A stretch of 64,000 bases of DNA from Paracnuella aquatica (GCF_003332885.2 NZ_QOWJ01000007.1:124001-188000), one strand, 5' to 3'. Shown: positions 34,201 through 43,718, counted from the first letter of the stretch. Notes: a model not told the origin generated them from the letters alone. Numbers and translations are program-made.

Positions 34201-34274
34201 AAAAGGCAAAGGTCAAAACCCATAGGTTGATCAGGATTACTCCTGTCACTTTTAGGTTTTGACCTTTGCCTTTT
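34201..34274. repeat. Family G perfect inverted repeat
   Basis: AAAAGGCAAAGGTCAAAACC at 34201-34220 and its exact complement at 34255-34274, with a 34-nt loop, between the convergent porT and GH43 genes. It has only weak terminal T-runs. Confidence 0.92.
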
Positions 34275-34290
34275 GAATTAGTAGCCGCAC

Positions 34291-35775
34291 TTAATAGTCC
34301 ACCTCAAAATCATCAAACACCGCCTTGGTGCCTTGCGGCCCGCGGGCAGCTACGCCAATGCGCAGGGCCCGGTCCCAGGGTGGCAGGTGGCTGCCGCTAA
34401 CCGGCTGGTTGTTGATCGGTGTAAACGAACGGCCGTTAGTGCTGTAGCCAAACACAAAGCTGTTGCCGCCGGTGCAGGTTACCTGCAAGTGCACTTTTTT
34501 GCCTCCACGTAGTGCCGTAGAAGTCAGCGTGCTGTCGCGGCCGTTGCGCAGGCTTACCAGTTTGATGCTGTCGTTTGTATAATACAAGGTCAGCGTGTTG
34601 CGTTCGTCGCCCAGCACCGCCAGCCCGGCCGCAGCGTTGCCTTTGCGGGGCCGCACCACCACCGAAGCTATGTAGCTGCCGCTCAATGTTTTTTGCCCGG
34701 CAAAATGCCCCGACGCCGTGGGCAGCGCATTCAGGTGTAGTTCGCCACTGCTCAGGGCAAACGAAGGTTTTTGAAAAACATTCCACTCCCAATAGTGGGG
34801 CAAAGCGTTGCCACGAAAGCGGTCTTCCCGGTCGCTCACCTGGCGCACCAAGTTGCCTTCATCCTGTACAAATTCAACCCAACCATCTGGCGTAAACCTG
34901 AACTCCTGCAGCAATCCTTCGCGGCCGGTAAAAACCGTCGATGCCGTATTGTATCCATGATATAAAAAGTAGTATTTGCCATCCCGTTCCACCGGTGTGC
35001 CATGGCCGGGGCAGCGCCATTGATCGGTATGTGTGAGTATAGGATTGCGGCTAAATTTTTCCCAGGGGCCCATCAGGTCTTTGGCGCGGGCCACACCTGA
35101 TGCATAAGTGCAGCCGGTGCCGCAGCAACCGGCAGCGGCATAAAAAGCATAGAAGTAATCGCCGTGGCGCATAATGGCCACGCCTTCCACCAGGTTGGCT
35201 TCCCATGGCGCCTCATTGCGAAACAATTCCCTTTTTTCGCCCAGCACCGCAGTCCGCTCTTCATTCATTTCCTGAATCCAGATGGGTGTGGGCTTGCCCA
35301 CGCTATTGCCGTCTTCCTTCCAAATCATGTGCAGCTTTCCCGCTTTGTCGCGCATAGGAAAGGCATCAATCGATCCGGCGGGTTCGCAAATCAGCGGGCC
35401 GTGGTCGCGGTACGGACCTTCGGGCCGGTCGGCGCTGGCAACGGCCACGCACAAGTTTCCGTCCTTTTTATGTGCCGAATAATACACGTACACTTTACCG
35501 TTGTCGTACGAAATTTCGGGCGCCCAAAAATAATAGTCGGCCCAGGCGGGCGGCTCTTTAAATACGTGGCCTACAGTGGTCCAGTCGGTCAGGTTGTTTG
35601 AACTGAGGAGCGGGAAAATGGGCGTCCAGTTTGAAGACGTAGCAGAGGCCCAATAAGTGTCGCCGATCTTTACCACCGAAGGGTCTGGGTGGTCACCGGG
35701 CATTACCAGTTTTTGAGCAAAAGCCGTTTGTACGCAGGCAAATAATAGAACGAACAGGATTCTGATCATGGGCAT
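34291..35775 (-). CDS. Glycoside hydrolase family 43 enzyme (beta-xylosidase/arabinofuranosidase type)
   Basis: A 494-residue exported GH43 enzyme. The signal peptide ends TAFAQ at about residue 21. The five-bladed propeller shows the catalytic base Asp31 (MPGDHPDPSVV), the pKa-modulating Asp in SIDAFPMRD and the acid Glu in LVEGVAIMRHGDY. The C-terminal third (from about 310) is a beta-sandwich typical of two-domain GH43 members. Substrate probably arabinose- or xylose-containing hemicellulose. ATG at 35775 or 35769 are both plausible. Last gene of the PUL, reading toward porT. Confidence 0.9.
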   Translation of the reverse strand: MPMIRILFVLLFACVQTAFAQKLVMPGDHPDPSVVKIGDTYWASATSSNWTPIFPLLSSNNLTDWTTVGHVFKEPPAWADYYFWAPEISYDNGKVYVYYSAHKKDGNLCVAVASADRPEGPYRDHGPLICEPAGSIDAFPMRDKAGKLHMIWKEDGNSVGKPTPIWIQEMNEERTAVLGEKRELFRNEAPWEANLVEGVAIMRHGDYFYAFYAAAGCCGTGCTYASGVARAKDLMGPWEKFSRNPILTHTDQWRCPGHGTPVERDGKYYFLYHGYNTASTVFTGREGLLQEFRFTPDGWVEFVQDEGNLVRQVSDREDRFRGNALPHYWEWNVFQKPSFALSSGELHLNALPTASGHFAGQKTLSGSYIASVVVRPRKGNAAAGLAVLGDERNTLTLYYTNDSIKLVSLRNGRDSTLTSTALRGGKKVHLQVTCTGGNSFVFGYSTNGRSFTPINNQPVSGSHLPPWDRALRIGVAARGPQGTKAVFDDFEVDY

Positions 35776-35900
35776 ATTCAATGTTTAAAATAGAGGCATG
35801 CAAGTATGTTCCAGGTAAAATTTTAGCGGCGAAAAATCTGAACTTTTTTTCGAAGGAAATAGCATTTACAATGAAGTGGTGATGGTGCTTTAGCCTGCTG

Positions 35901-36965
35901 CTATTCACCCGACGGCCTTTTTAATTTGGTGGCAATGTTTACCGGTTCGCCAAAATTGGGTGTACCATCCGCATTCCACGAAAAGCGCTGCATGCGGGGA
36001 CTGCGGCGATCGGCGCAGCCGAGGCCTGGCTGCGGGTTGGCGTGGTAAATGATCCAGTCTTCTTTTCCATCCGGCGATTTGAAAAAGCCGTTGTGGCCGG
36101 GACCGTAAGCACCGTGTTCGGGTTTTTGCACTAACACAGGCTGCGCCGATTTGGTCCAGTCTTCGGCCTTCATTGGATCACCGCCTTCTTTCAAAGTCAT
36201 CAGGCCCAGCTTGTAATCATCGGTCCAGCACCCCGATGCGGAGAATATCAGAAACACCTTTCCGGTAGGGCCTTTCAAAATTTCCGGTCCTTCATTTACC
36301 GCAGGCGTGCCTACTTTTTCCCAATCGTAAGTGGGCGAAGAAATAAGCACCCGTGTAGAGGCGAGTGTGTAGGGCGTAGCCATCTGGGCAATGTACAGCC
36401 GCTGGGTGTTGTCGGTAGCGGTTTGGTGCCCGCTCCACACCAAGTATTTTTTACCGCTATGTTCCAACACCGTAGCATCTATGGCAAAAAAATCAGCCGT
36501 CGGATCGGCCAGTTTTCCGCGGTCTTCCCATTTGCCCGCAAAAGGGTCGGGCGATGTATTTTCCAGCACAAAAGTGCGCTGTGTAGCCAGGTCGGGCGAA
36601 GCGCCGGCCGTGTAATACGCATACCATTTACCATCGAGGTAATGCAGCTCGGGTGCCCAAATGTTTTGTGAATTGGGCCCGGTGGCTGGTTTGCTCCAAA
36701 TTACCTGGTTGGTGGCTTTGCCCAGCTCCGACATGGCCGTGGTGCGCCATACCCTGATGCGGTCGCCGGTGGTATGTGTGTAATAGTAATAACTGTCTTT
36801 TTGCGCCACCCACGGATCGGGGCCTGCGGGCAGCAGCGGGTTCGAAAAAAGCGAGTCTTTTACCACCGGGTTGGGAACGTAGGGGTCGGGCGTATTGGCC
36901 GCTTTTTGTTTCGAACAGGCCACCGCCATTGCCAGCAGCAGCACATAGCCAAAGCTTTTTTCCAT
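35901..36965 (-). CDS. Glycoside hydrolase family 43 lipoprotein
   Basis: A 354-residue, single-domain GH43 enzyme anchored as a lipoprotein (MEKSFGYVLLLAMAVACSKQ; lipid-modified Cys17). Catalytic residues are in AGPDPWVAQKDSYYYY (base), FFAIDATVLEHSGKKYLVWSG (modulator) and VNEGPEILKGPTGKVFLIFSA (acid). The fold and motifs fit arabinanase/arabinofuranosidase-like GH43 subfamilies. The ATG at 36965 starts the lipobox signal. It lies between susD and the second GH43 gene, all on one strand. Confidence 0.9.
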   Translation of the reverse strand: MEKSFGYVLLLAMAVACSKQKAANTPDPYVPNPVVKDSLFSNPLLPAGPDPWVAQKDSYYYYTHTTGDRIRVWRTTAMSELGKATNQVIWSKPATGPNSQNIWAPELHYLDGKWYAYYTAGASPDLATQRTFVLENTSPDPFAGKWEDRGKLADPTADFFAIDATVLEHSGKKYLVWSGHQTATDNTQRLYIAQMATPYTLASTRVLISSPTYDWEKVGTPAVNEGPEILKGPTGKVFLIFSASGCWTDDYKLGLMTLKEGGDPMKAEDWTKSAQPVLVQKPEHGAYGPGHNGFFKSPDGKEDWIIYHANPQPGLGCADRRSPRMQRFSWNADGTPNFGEPVNIATKLKRPSGE

Positions 36966-37124
36966 GATGTACAACATCGTCAGGTTCATTGGTGTTTGTT
37001 GGCAAAATGGTGCGGGCCGGTGCAGTACCGCAACCCCAATTTTTTGACAAAAAAATGCAGCTTATACTGCCTGGCAACCGCTTATTGCAGGGCAGCAGGA
37101 AGGTAAAGCAGAATAACAGGAATG

Positions 37125-37167
37125 AAAAAAAGAAGATGCACCAGCGCATCTTGGGTGGTGCATCTTC
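37125..37167 (-). terminator. Terminator after susD
   Basis: Perfect 12-bp stem GAAGATGCACCA / TGGTGCATCTTC with a 12-nt loop, then TTTTTTT on the minus strand. It may end most susCD transcripts before the GH43 genes. Confidence 0.88.
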
Positions 37168-37181
37168 GCAGCTATGGCTGA

Positions 37182-38717
37182 TTAAAAGCCTGGGTTCTGT
37201 GTTATGTTTGGATTGATGTCCACATCCCTTGTGGGAATGGGTAAAAACAGGTCGCGTGGAAATTGGAAATTGGCAAAGCTTGGGTCGCGGGCTACCAGCA
37301 CTGCCGGTGCATTGGTGGAGAGGTAACCAAATCGAACCAGGTCGGGCCAGCGCCAGCCTTCGCCGGTAAGTTCGGTCAGGCGTTCGTGTTCGATCTGGCT
37401 GCGGAAAGCATCTTTACCTAAACCCGGGCGGGCCGCTGTAAGCGTTGCCAGGCCTGCACGCTGGCGCACCCGGTCCACATACTGATAAGCGTCGCCGGTA
37501 CGGCCCACTTCATTCAGCACCTCGGCATACATCAGCAGCACATCGGCATAGCGGATGTAGCGCCAGTTGTTTTTGGAGCGAAAGCCTTCGTTGTTTTTCC
37601 AATGATCGTTCAGGAATTTTCGAAAAAACACGCCTTCTTTATTCAGGCCGCCCACATTGTTCCAAACCTGTCCATAGAGCTGCGTAAAATTGGGTCCCCG
37701 CACATCGGTCGAATCATACAAAAATGTGGCTTCCAGCCGTGGGTCACGGGCACCGGTAGTTGTTTTTTCGCGGTGAAAAACGCTGACGATCCAGCGACGT
37801 GCTTCAATATCCTGGTAACCCACCGGCTTGGGCGCCACAAATTGCGCCAGCGAAGAGCCGTAGTTCTGGTTCGGATCCTGCAGGTCATCGTCGTGGGTTT
37901 CGGTAGTATTTTCTTCAAACTGCCATTCAAAAACCGATTCGCGGTTATTCTCGGTCGTTACCAAAAAGTTGTCGCGGTAACTGGGCATCAGGCTGTACAC
38001 GTTTCGGCCTTCGCCCTCCACCAGCCACTGCAGTGCGGTTAGTGCTTCGTTCCAAAGCTTTTGCTGCATATACACTTTTGCCAACAGCGCATAAGCAGCA
38101 CCTTTTGTAGCACGGCCCACTTCCGATGCCGGGTAGGTGGCCGGCAACACCGTAGCAGCCTCGTTCAGGTCGGTGGCTATTTGTGCAAACACCTCGGCCT
38201 GCGTGGCTTGCGGTGGCAGCGCACCGGCTGTGGATGGCTCCAGTAAAAAAGGCACATTTCCATAGAGTATTGCCAGGTGGAAATAATACAGGCTGCGCAG
38301 GAATTTAGCCTCAGCAATCACCCGCTGTTTCATGGTTTCGTCCATGTTGATTTTAGGCACATTCACAATCACCTGGTTGGCCCTGAAAATGCCCTGGTAA
38401 TTATCCTGGTATACATCGGCTGTAAAAAACCAGTTGTAGTCGGTGATGTTGAATTTATCCAGCGCATTGGCCAGTTCAAAGAAAGGAGAGGTGCTGTAGC
38501 CCACATCGCCACGGGCCAGCAAAAACATGGGCATGTAGCGGGAGATGGCACCACGATGCAGCACGCTGTAAACAGCATTTACACCCAAAACCGCATCGCC
38601 GGAATTTTGCCAGAAATTTTCAATGGTGGGCGCATTGGGGTTGGGTATGTCCAGCTTTTTCTGGCATCCCGCAACACTCAGCGCCGTTATAATGAATAAG
38701 ATCAATAATTTTTTCAT
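37182..38717 (-). CDS. SusD/RagB family outer membrane glycan-binding lipoprotein
   Basis: A 511-residue surface lipoprotein that forms the lid of a SusCD transporter. A lipobox (SVAGCQKK, Cys about residue 18) starts it, followed by the SusD pattern: IPNPNAPTIENFWQN, the TPR-like LRSLYYFHLAILYGNVPF and the C-terminal NWRYIRYADVLLMYAEVLNEVG, RxRAG and ERLTELTGEGWRWPDLVRFG. It lies 24 nt after susC on the same strand. Glycan specificity is inferred only from the GH43 neighbours. Confidence 0.95.
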   Translation of the reverse strand: MKKLLILFIITALSVAGCQKKLDIPNPNAPTIENFWQNSGDAVLGVNAVYSVLHRGAISRYMPMFLLARGDVGYSTSPFFELANALDKFNITDYNWFFTADVYQDNYQGIFRANQVIVNVPKINMDETMKQRVIAEAKFLRSLYYFHLAILYGNVPFLLEPSTAGALPPQATQAEVFAQIATDLNEAATVLPATYPASEVGRATKGAAYALLAKVYMQQKLWNEALTALQWLVEGEGRNVYSLMPSYRDNFLVTTENNRESVFEWQFEENTTETHDDDLQDPNQNYGSSLAQFVAPKPVGYQDIEARRWIVSVFHREKTTTGARDPRLEATFLYDSTDVRGPNFTQLYGQVWNNVGGLNKEGVFFRKFLNDHWKNNEGFRSKNNWRYIRYADVLLMYAEVLNEVGRTGDAYQYVDRVRQRAGLATLTAARPGLGKDAFRSQIEHERLTELTGEGWRWPDLVRFGYLSTNAPAVLVARDPSFANFQFPRDLFLPIPTRDVDINPNITQNPGF

Positions 38718-38741
38718 GATGCTCTTTTTGCTTGTTAAACA

Positions 38742-41700
38742 TTAAAACTCCAGGTTCAATCCCACCGAAAGAATGCGGGCTGCAGGCCAGTTACCGTTGT
38801 CAAATCCACGCTCCACAATGCTGGCACCGGTCACGTCCGGATCAATGCCCACATAGTTGGAAATGGTGAGCAGGTTTTGCCCGCTGATATACACCCGTGC
38901 ATTGGAAATATTGGCCCTGCCCAGCAGCCGCTCGGGCAACTGGTACCCAAGTTCAATGTTGCGGATGCGTACATAACCGCCATCGCTGAGCCAGCGTGAG
39001 CTGTTGCCGCGGATGTTGTTGGAGATGCCCAGGTCGGCGCCCACCCCGGGTATATCGGTGCCAATGCCCAGCCGCGAATCATCGGTGTTGGTGTTGTTGG
39101 GCGTCCATGGATTGTAGGTTTTCAGGAAATTGGAGGTTTGACCGCTTTCCAAAATGCGGTACACATCGCTGTACAATTGGTAGCCAAAAACGCCCACCAG
39201 CTGCAGGTTGAGCGAGAAGCCGCCGTATGATGCGTTGAACTGCGCACCAGCCTGCAGTTTAGGCCAGGGCGAACCCACAAACTGGCGGTCGGAGTCAGTG
39301 ATGCGGCCATCGCCGTTGGCGTCTTCATATTTTACATCGCCGGGTTTCGCATTGGGCTGTATCAGCTGGTTGTTTTTATCGCGGTAATTGTTGATCTCGT
39401 CCTGGCTTTGAAACAGCCCCAGAGATTTGACCAAATACCACTGGCCCACCGGCTCGCCTACCTGTGACCGGGTAAGACCGGTTTGGATATAATTGATGCC
39501 CGCACCCTGGTTGCCCACATCCAGCACTTTGTTTTTAATTGTGGTGGCGTTGAGCGAAAAATCGTATTTAAATGGATTGGCATTGTTGCGATAAGTAATC
39601 GATGCCTCAATGCCTTGGTTTTGAATAGAGGCTGCATTTACAAAAGGATCGGCATTGCCGCTAAATGCCCTGCGGCTGCCCAGGTAAAATGCAACGGGCA
39701 GGCGCACCAGCACATCGTTCGACCGGTTGCGATAGCCATCAACGGTAAGGGTTACCCGATTATTAAACAGGCTCGCTTCAAACCCGATGTTGGTGCTGAT
39801 GCGTTCTTCCCAATGCAGATCGGGGTTGGCCAACACACCTTGCGTGGCTCCTAATTGAATGCCCTGGTTTACGCCAAAAACTACCCTTGGGTTGTTGTTG
39901 ATCATACCCAGGTATTCCCATGGTCCTACGGTTACCACACCCAACTTGCCATGCGAGCCGCGGATGCGCAGGTCGTTGATCCAGGACACATCAAAAAAGT
40001 CTTCGCGGCTGATACGCCAGGTGGCTGCTGCGGATGGGAAAAATCCATTGCGGTAATCGGCTGCAAACCTCGAATCTTGGTCGTAGCGGCCGGTAAGCGT
40101 CAGCAGGTATTTATCGTTGTAATTATAATTGACTCGGCCCAAGTATCCTAGTATGCGGTGTTTCGAAATGCCGCCAAATGCAATGGGCGTACCCGTTGCA
40201 GAAGATATGGTGGTAAAATACTGGCCGTTGATCTGGGTCAAACCATTGCGGCCGCTTTCCGAACCATCGCGTTGAAATTGCTGGTCCGAAATACCCACCA
40301 CGCCATTGATCGAATGTTTGCCAAACGACTTGTTGAAGTTCAGCGTATGCTCAAACAGCAAGCTAAAAAACCTGGAGCGGTCTTCCCGTACGTTTGCATT
40401 TACATACGATTGTACATATTGCCACCGGCCCTGTTTGCGCAGCGTGTTGATGTTATCAAAACTAACCTCGGCACCGGCATTGAAGCGGTAGGTAAGCCAG
40501 TTGAGGAATTTAAAATCGAGATAAGCATTGCCCACCAGTTTGGAAAAATTGCTGGTGCGCCGGGTAAGGTTGGCGGAGGCTATCGGGTTCCATGCATAAG
40601 TGATGGCTTTGTTGTTGCCCACGCCATAGCCTTCGGGGTTGTCGCCGGCCTGGCTCGGGTCGCGCAGCGCATCGCTTTGGATGGGAATAACGGGCAGCAT
40701 TTGCGGCATATCGTAAAATGGGTTGCCCTCGCTGGGCGACTGGCCTACACTGTGGCTCAGCATCAGGTTTTCGCCCAGCGTAAAGCGGCCTTTGGTGGCG
40801 CGGGTATTTACCCGCAGGCTGCCCCGCTGAAAGCGGTTCTTAATAACAAAACCTGTGTTGTTGAAATAGGCCCCCGAAATCAGGTAATTGTTGCCGCTGC
40901 CACCGCCTGAAAGCGATACGTTATAGTCGGAAATAGTGCCGGTGCGCAGTACCGCATCCTGCCAGTCAGTGTCAATATTGGGGTCAAATTCGCTGTCTAC
41001 ACTAGGCAAGGGCGTAGCGCCGGAGTTGATGTATTGCTGCCGTTGCATCGCCGCAAATTCTCTTGCGTTCATCACGTCCCAGCGTTTGGGGGCGCTTTGC
41101 CAGCCATGCTTAACCGAAGCGGCCACGCGGGCCGGGCCTTCACGTCCTTGTTTCGTCGTAATAATGATCACACCATTTGCCGCCCGTGAGCCATAAATGG
41201 CTGCAGCCGATGCATCTTTCAGCACCTGGATGGATTCAATGTCGTTGGGGTTAACCGTGGAGTTCGCATCGGCAATCATGCCGTCGATTACAAACAGCGG
41301 ATCGGTGGAGGTAAACGATGCCACGCCGCGGATCTCGATGCGGGGATTGGAGCCCGGTGCGCCGGTGGTGCGAACCGTAACGCCGGCAGCAAGGCCCTGC
41401 AGTTGCTCGCCAACCGAGTTGGCCACCACGCGTTGCGCCTGTTGGGTGCTTACCACAGAGGCAGCCCCGGTAAGATCGCGGCGGCGCACTGCCTGGTAAC
41501 CAATCACCACCACTTCGTTCAGCGTGGCATCGGTTACCTCCAGCACTTCGCTGATGTCGGTGCCCGTAACCTGGATTTCTTTTGTTTGAAAACCTACCGA
41601 AGTAACCACCAGCGTGCTGCCGGTTGGTGCGGAAATCACAAACTGCCCGTTGGCATCGGTAGTAGTTACCTGGTTGGTGCCTTTTACCGTAACAGTAGCG

Positions 41701-41825
41701 CCAAGCAGCGGTTCGCCTGAGGGCGAACGAAGCGTTCCGCGTACCGTTTGCTGTGCATGTGCAGCAACAAACAGCAACAGCGCGGCACACAAACTTAAAA
41801 CAAGCTTACGTAGTCGTTTTTTCAT
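38742..41825 (-). CDS. SusC/RagA TonB-linked outer membrane transporter
   Basis: A 1027-residue TonB-dependent barrel that imports oligosaccharides. The signal peptide (VLSLCAALLLFVAAHAQ) is followed by a carboxypeptidase-regulatory-like domain (TVRGTLRSPSGEPLLGATVTVKG), the TonB-box region (LNEVVVIGYQ), the plug (DPLFVIDGMI, NPNDIESIQVLKDASAAAIYGSRAANGVIIITTK) and a barrel ending ARILSVGLNLEF. No STN domain is present, so signalling to an anti-sigma factor is unlikely. The ATG at 41825 (MKKRLRKLVLSL) is chosen over a longer frame. It heads the PUL. Confidence 0.96.
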   Translation of the reverse strand: MKKRLRKLVLSLCAALLLFVAAHAQQTVRGTLRSPSGEPLLGATVTVKGTNQVTTTDANGQFVISAPTGSTLVVTSVGFQTKEIQVTGTDISEVLEVTDATLNEVVVIGYQAVRRRDLTGAASVVSTQQAQRVVANSVGEQLQGLAAGVTVRTTGAPGSNPRIEIRGVASFTSTDPLFVIDGMIADANSTVNPNDIESIQVLKDASAAAIYGSRAANGVIIITTKQGREGPARVAASVKHGWQSAPKRWDVMNAREFAAMQRQQYINSGATPLPSVDSEFDPNIDTDWQDAVLRTGTISDYNVSLSGGGSGNNYLISGAYFNNTGFVIKNRFQRGSLRVNTRATKGRFTLGENLMLSHSVGQSPSEGNPFYDMPQMLPVIPIQSDALRDPSQAGDNPEGYGVGNNKAITYAWNPIASANLTRRTSNFSKLVGNAYLDFKFLNWLTYRFNAGAEVSFDNINTLRKQGRWQYVQSYVNANVREDRSRFFSLLFEHTLNFNKSFGKHSINGVVGISDQQFQRDGSESGRNGLTQINGQYFTTISSATGTPIAFGGISKHRILGYLGRVNYNYNDKYLLTLTGRYDQDSRFAADYRNGFFPSAAATWRISREDFFDVSWINDLRIRGSHGKLGVVTVGPWEYLGMINNNPRVVFGVNQGIQLGATQGVLANPDLHWEERISTNIGFEASLFNNRVTLTVDGYRNRSNDVLVRLPVAFYLGSRRAFSGNADPFVNAASIQNQGIEASITYRNNANPFKYDFSLNATTIKNKVLDVGNQGAGINYIQTGLTRSQVGEPVGQWYLVKSLGLFQSQDEINNYRDKNNQLIQPNAKPGDVKYEDANGDGRITDSDRQFVGSPWPKLQAGAQFNASYGGFSLNLQLVGVFGYQLYSDVYRILESGQTSNFLKTYNPWTPNNTNTDDSRLGIGTDIPGVGADLGISNNIRGNSSRWLSDGGYVRIRNIELGYQLPERLLGRANISNARVYISGQNLLTISNYVGIDPDVTGASIVERGFDNGNWPAARILSVGLNLEF

Positions 41826-42247
41826 TTTTGCAGATTGATGTGAACAGAATATTGAGGTTAAGGATGCGCAATCGTTGGCTTTAATTGTTTGTGGTTTGTG
41901 CAAATGGCAGCAACCGCATTGTTGCGGCATCAGCGGTGATTAAGTAAGATGGCAGCTTACATTATTTATTTTTATCAGACAACAGGGAAAAGCGCTTTGC
42001 TGCTTTGCTTTACATCAATGTGATGAATTGATTTACAATGGATAAGCTTGTTTATTTAAATGGGTAAAAGGTTTGTTGAAAATGGCATTGTGGCTGCGTT
42101 CAGAACAGCATTTTTTTACTGATACCAATATTTAATTGCCCGATTGCTTTTAATGGCAAAACGAAAACTCCATCGTTACATAACTGTACTCAATAAAAAA
42201 GCCCCCGTTTTCCGGAGGCTTTCAATAAGTTTTATATAAAGCTACAA
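41826..42247. other. PUL promoter region
   Basis: 422 nt upstream of susC. No gene and no recognisable regulator-binding site are seen apart from the baeRF-gene terminator near 42.2 kb. No regulator gene (HTCS, SusR or sigma/anti-sigma) lies beside the PUL. Confidence 0.45.
42197..42226 (-). terminator. Terminator after the baeRF-like gene
   Basis: Stem AGCCCCCG / CGGAGGCT (one mismatch) around TTTTC, with a T-run on the minus strand. Confidence 0.8.
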
Positions 42248-43309
42248 TCAGTAACAGCTAAGTGCCACATGCAGGTGGCCGGACAATACTCCGGGCCGCA
42301 CTAAATACACTTTACCGCCATCGGCCAACACTTTTTCAATCAGCACATCCACTGCATCGGTGCTTTTCCGGGCATCCTTATTCATGGGTATAGCATCGGC
42401 ATACAATACGCCGTTTTTTTGATCGAGGTAAGCAGGAAATACATAGTCTTCCTCTACCACTAACTTTTGGCCTTTTTTCTCAAATGCGGCAGTCCAGCAT
42501 TCGGTAATGCCAACCGCCAATTTGCCTTTTTGCAATGCTTCGTCCAGTTGGCGCACCAAGGCTTTTTCAGTTAGTGTTTGCCAGTCGGCCAGGTAAGGCA
42601 CCATCAATTGCTGCAGCCGTGCATCGTTGCCATGCGGGTTGGCTTCAATCAGTGCAGCCGCAGTTTCGGCGTTGGGCGAAAGCTCTTTAAAACAATTGAG
42701 GTAGGGGCCAGGCGCAATTACAAAAACAGGATAGCGATAAGAGCGGCGCAAAATAGAAAGTGCATTATCTAAATGCTTTACAGCACGCTGAATGGCAGCA
42801 CTTGGCGATGGATCAAACGCAGTGGCGCCATCGCTGGAAGGCGAGTTGGCCACCAGCCGCGACAGGCGCGGGCCATTGCCCAGGTAAATGCCGCCAAAAT
42901 GCTCGCCAATGGCCAGCAACAGGTATGCTTTTTCGGTGCGCTTGCGGGCTGCCAGTTGCCGCACGGCAAAGGAGTTGCCCACCACGATGGTTTCCTGCAC
43001 CGGCATGTTCCAGTAATGCAGTTTGGCGCCCTGCGGCGTAACTTTAATGGCGAGGCTTTTCTTTTGATTGTTGTACTCCACACCGGCCAGCGCAACCTGC
43101 AGGTGCATCATCATTTGGCCTACCACTTCGGGTGCAAGCGATTGATTTTGCAACTGCTCCGCAGCCCGGGCAGCCATCTGGCGCAGGTTGGCTTCAATTT
43201 TTTCCTTGCTGGTAATTTTTGGCTCAAACGGAATCAGCAGCGATAAAACAACTTCCTCATTGCCCGATACAGCAACAGAAGCATCATTTACTTGCAGATG
43301 GGTGGTCAT
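42248..43309 (-). CDS. eRF1-like domain protein (baeRF family)
   Basis: A 353-residue cytoplasmic protein resembling bacterial homologues of the archaeo-eukaryotic release factor eRF1. The features are a strand-rich N-terminal part with KAYLLLAIGEHFGGIYLGNGPRLSRLV, a middle KHLDNALSILRRSYRYPVFVIAPGPYLNCFKELSP, and a C-terminal DVLIEKVLADGGKVYLVRPGVLSGHLHVALSCY. Members are proposed to act on stalled or hibernating ribosomes, but no GGQ loop is seen here, so peptide release is not predicted. A TACCTTTG box lies 65 nt upstream. The assignment rests on pattern memory and is moderately sure. Confidence 0.65.
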   Translation of the reverse strand: MTTHLQVNDASVAVSGNEEVVLSLLIPFEPKITSKEKIEANLRQMAARAAEQLQNQSLAPEVVGQMMMHLQVALAGVEYNNQKKSLAIKVTPQGAKLHYWNMPVQETIVVGNSFAVRQLAARKRTEKAYLLLAIGEHFGGIYLGNGPRLSRLVANSPSSDGATAFDPSPSAAIQRAVKHLDNALSILRRSYRYPVFVIAPGPYLNCFKELSPNAETAAALIEANPHGNDARLQQLMVPYLADWQTLTEKALVRQLDEALQKGKLAVGITECWTAAFEKKGQKLVVEEDYVFPAYLDQKNGVLYADAIPMNKDARKSTDAVDVLIEKVLADGGKVYLVRPGVLSGHLHVALSCY

Positions 43310-43374
43310 AGGTGTTGTTTTTTGGTTAAGCGGTAAGCAAAATGCGCGGGCAGGATGTTTCGTATTTCGTTGTG

Positions 43375-43382
43375 CAAAGGTA
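43375..43382 (-). promoter_or_regulatory. Promoter -7 box of the baeRF-like gene
   Basis: TACCTTTG on the minus strand, 65 nt upstream of the ATG. Confidence 0.55.
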
Positions 43383-43487
43383 TCTCATTTAAGCCCGTGT
43401 CGCTTGTTAAAAGGAGCCTAAGAGCCCGGTTTTTTACCGGGAAAAAGCAGTTATTTTTTTCGTTCACCTGACTAAAATCATTGTTTA

Positions 43488-43531
43488 AAAAAAGAGGGTC
43501 TTTTCTGGTAAATGAAAACAGAAAAGACCGG
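43488..43531 (-). terminator. Minus-strand terminator without an assigned gene
   Basis: Perfect stem GGTCTTTTCTG / CAGAAAAGACC with an 11-nt loop; the minus-strand side ends in TTTTTTT. It sits in a 409-nt region (43310-43718) between two divergent genes, where no minus-strand gene is visible. No other feature is seen in that region apart from the promoter box at 43375. Confidence 0.75.
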
Positions 43532-43718
43532 GAAGTTGATGCTGCAAAATCTGCGCCGCCAATTCGTGATTGACGTTTTTAAAGAGTGAGAAAAAGGCTG
43601 TGAAAACAAACCGTGCAACGGTAGCGGTCGGCCGTTTGTCCTTGTTGGGTCGTGCAGTTGGGCAAACTGATGTATTTTTCCACCCTGCCGCAAACGGCTG
43701 TATTTTATTTTGGCTGCA

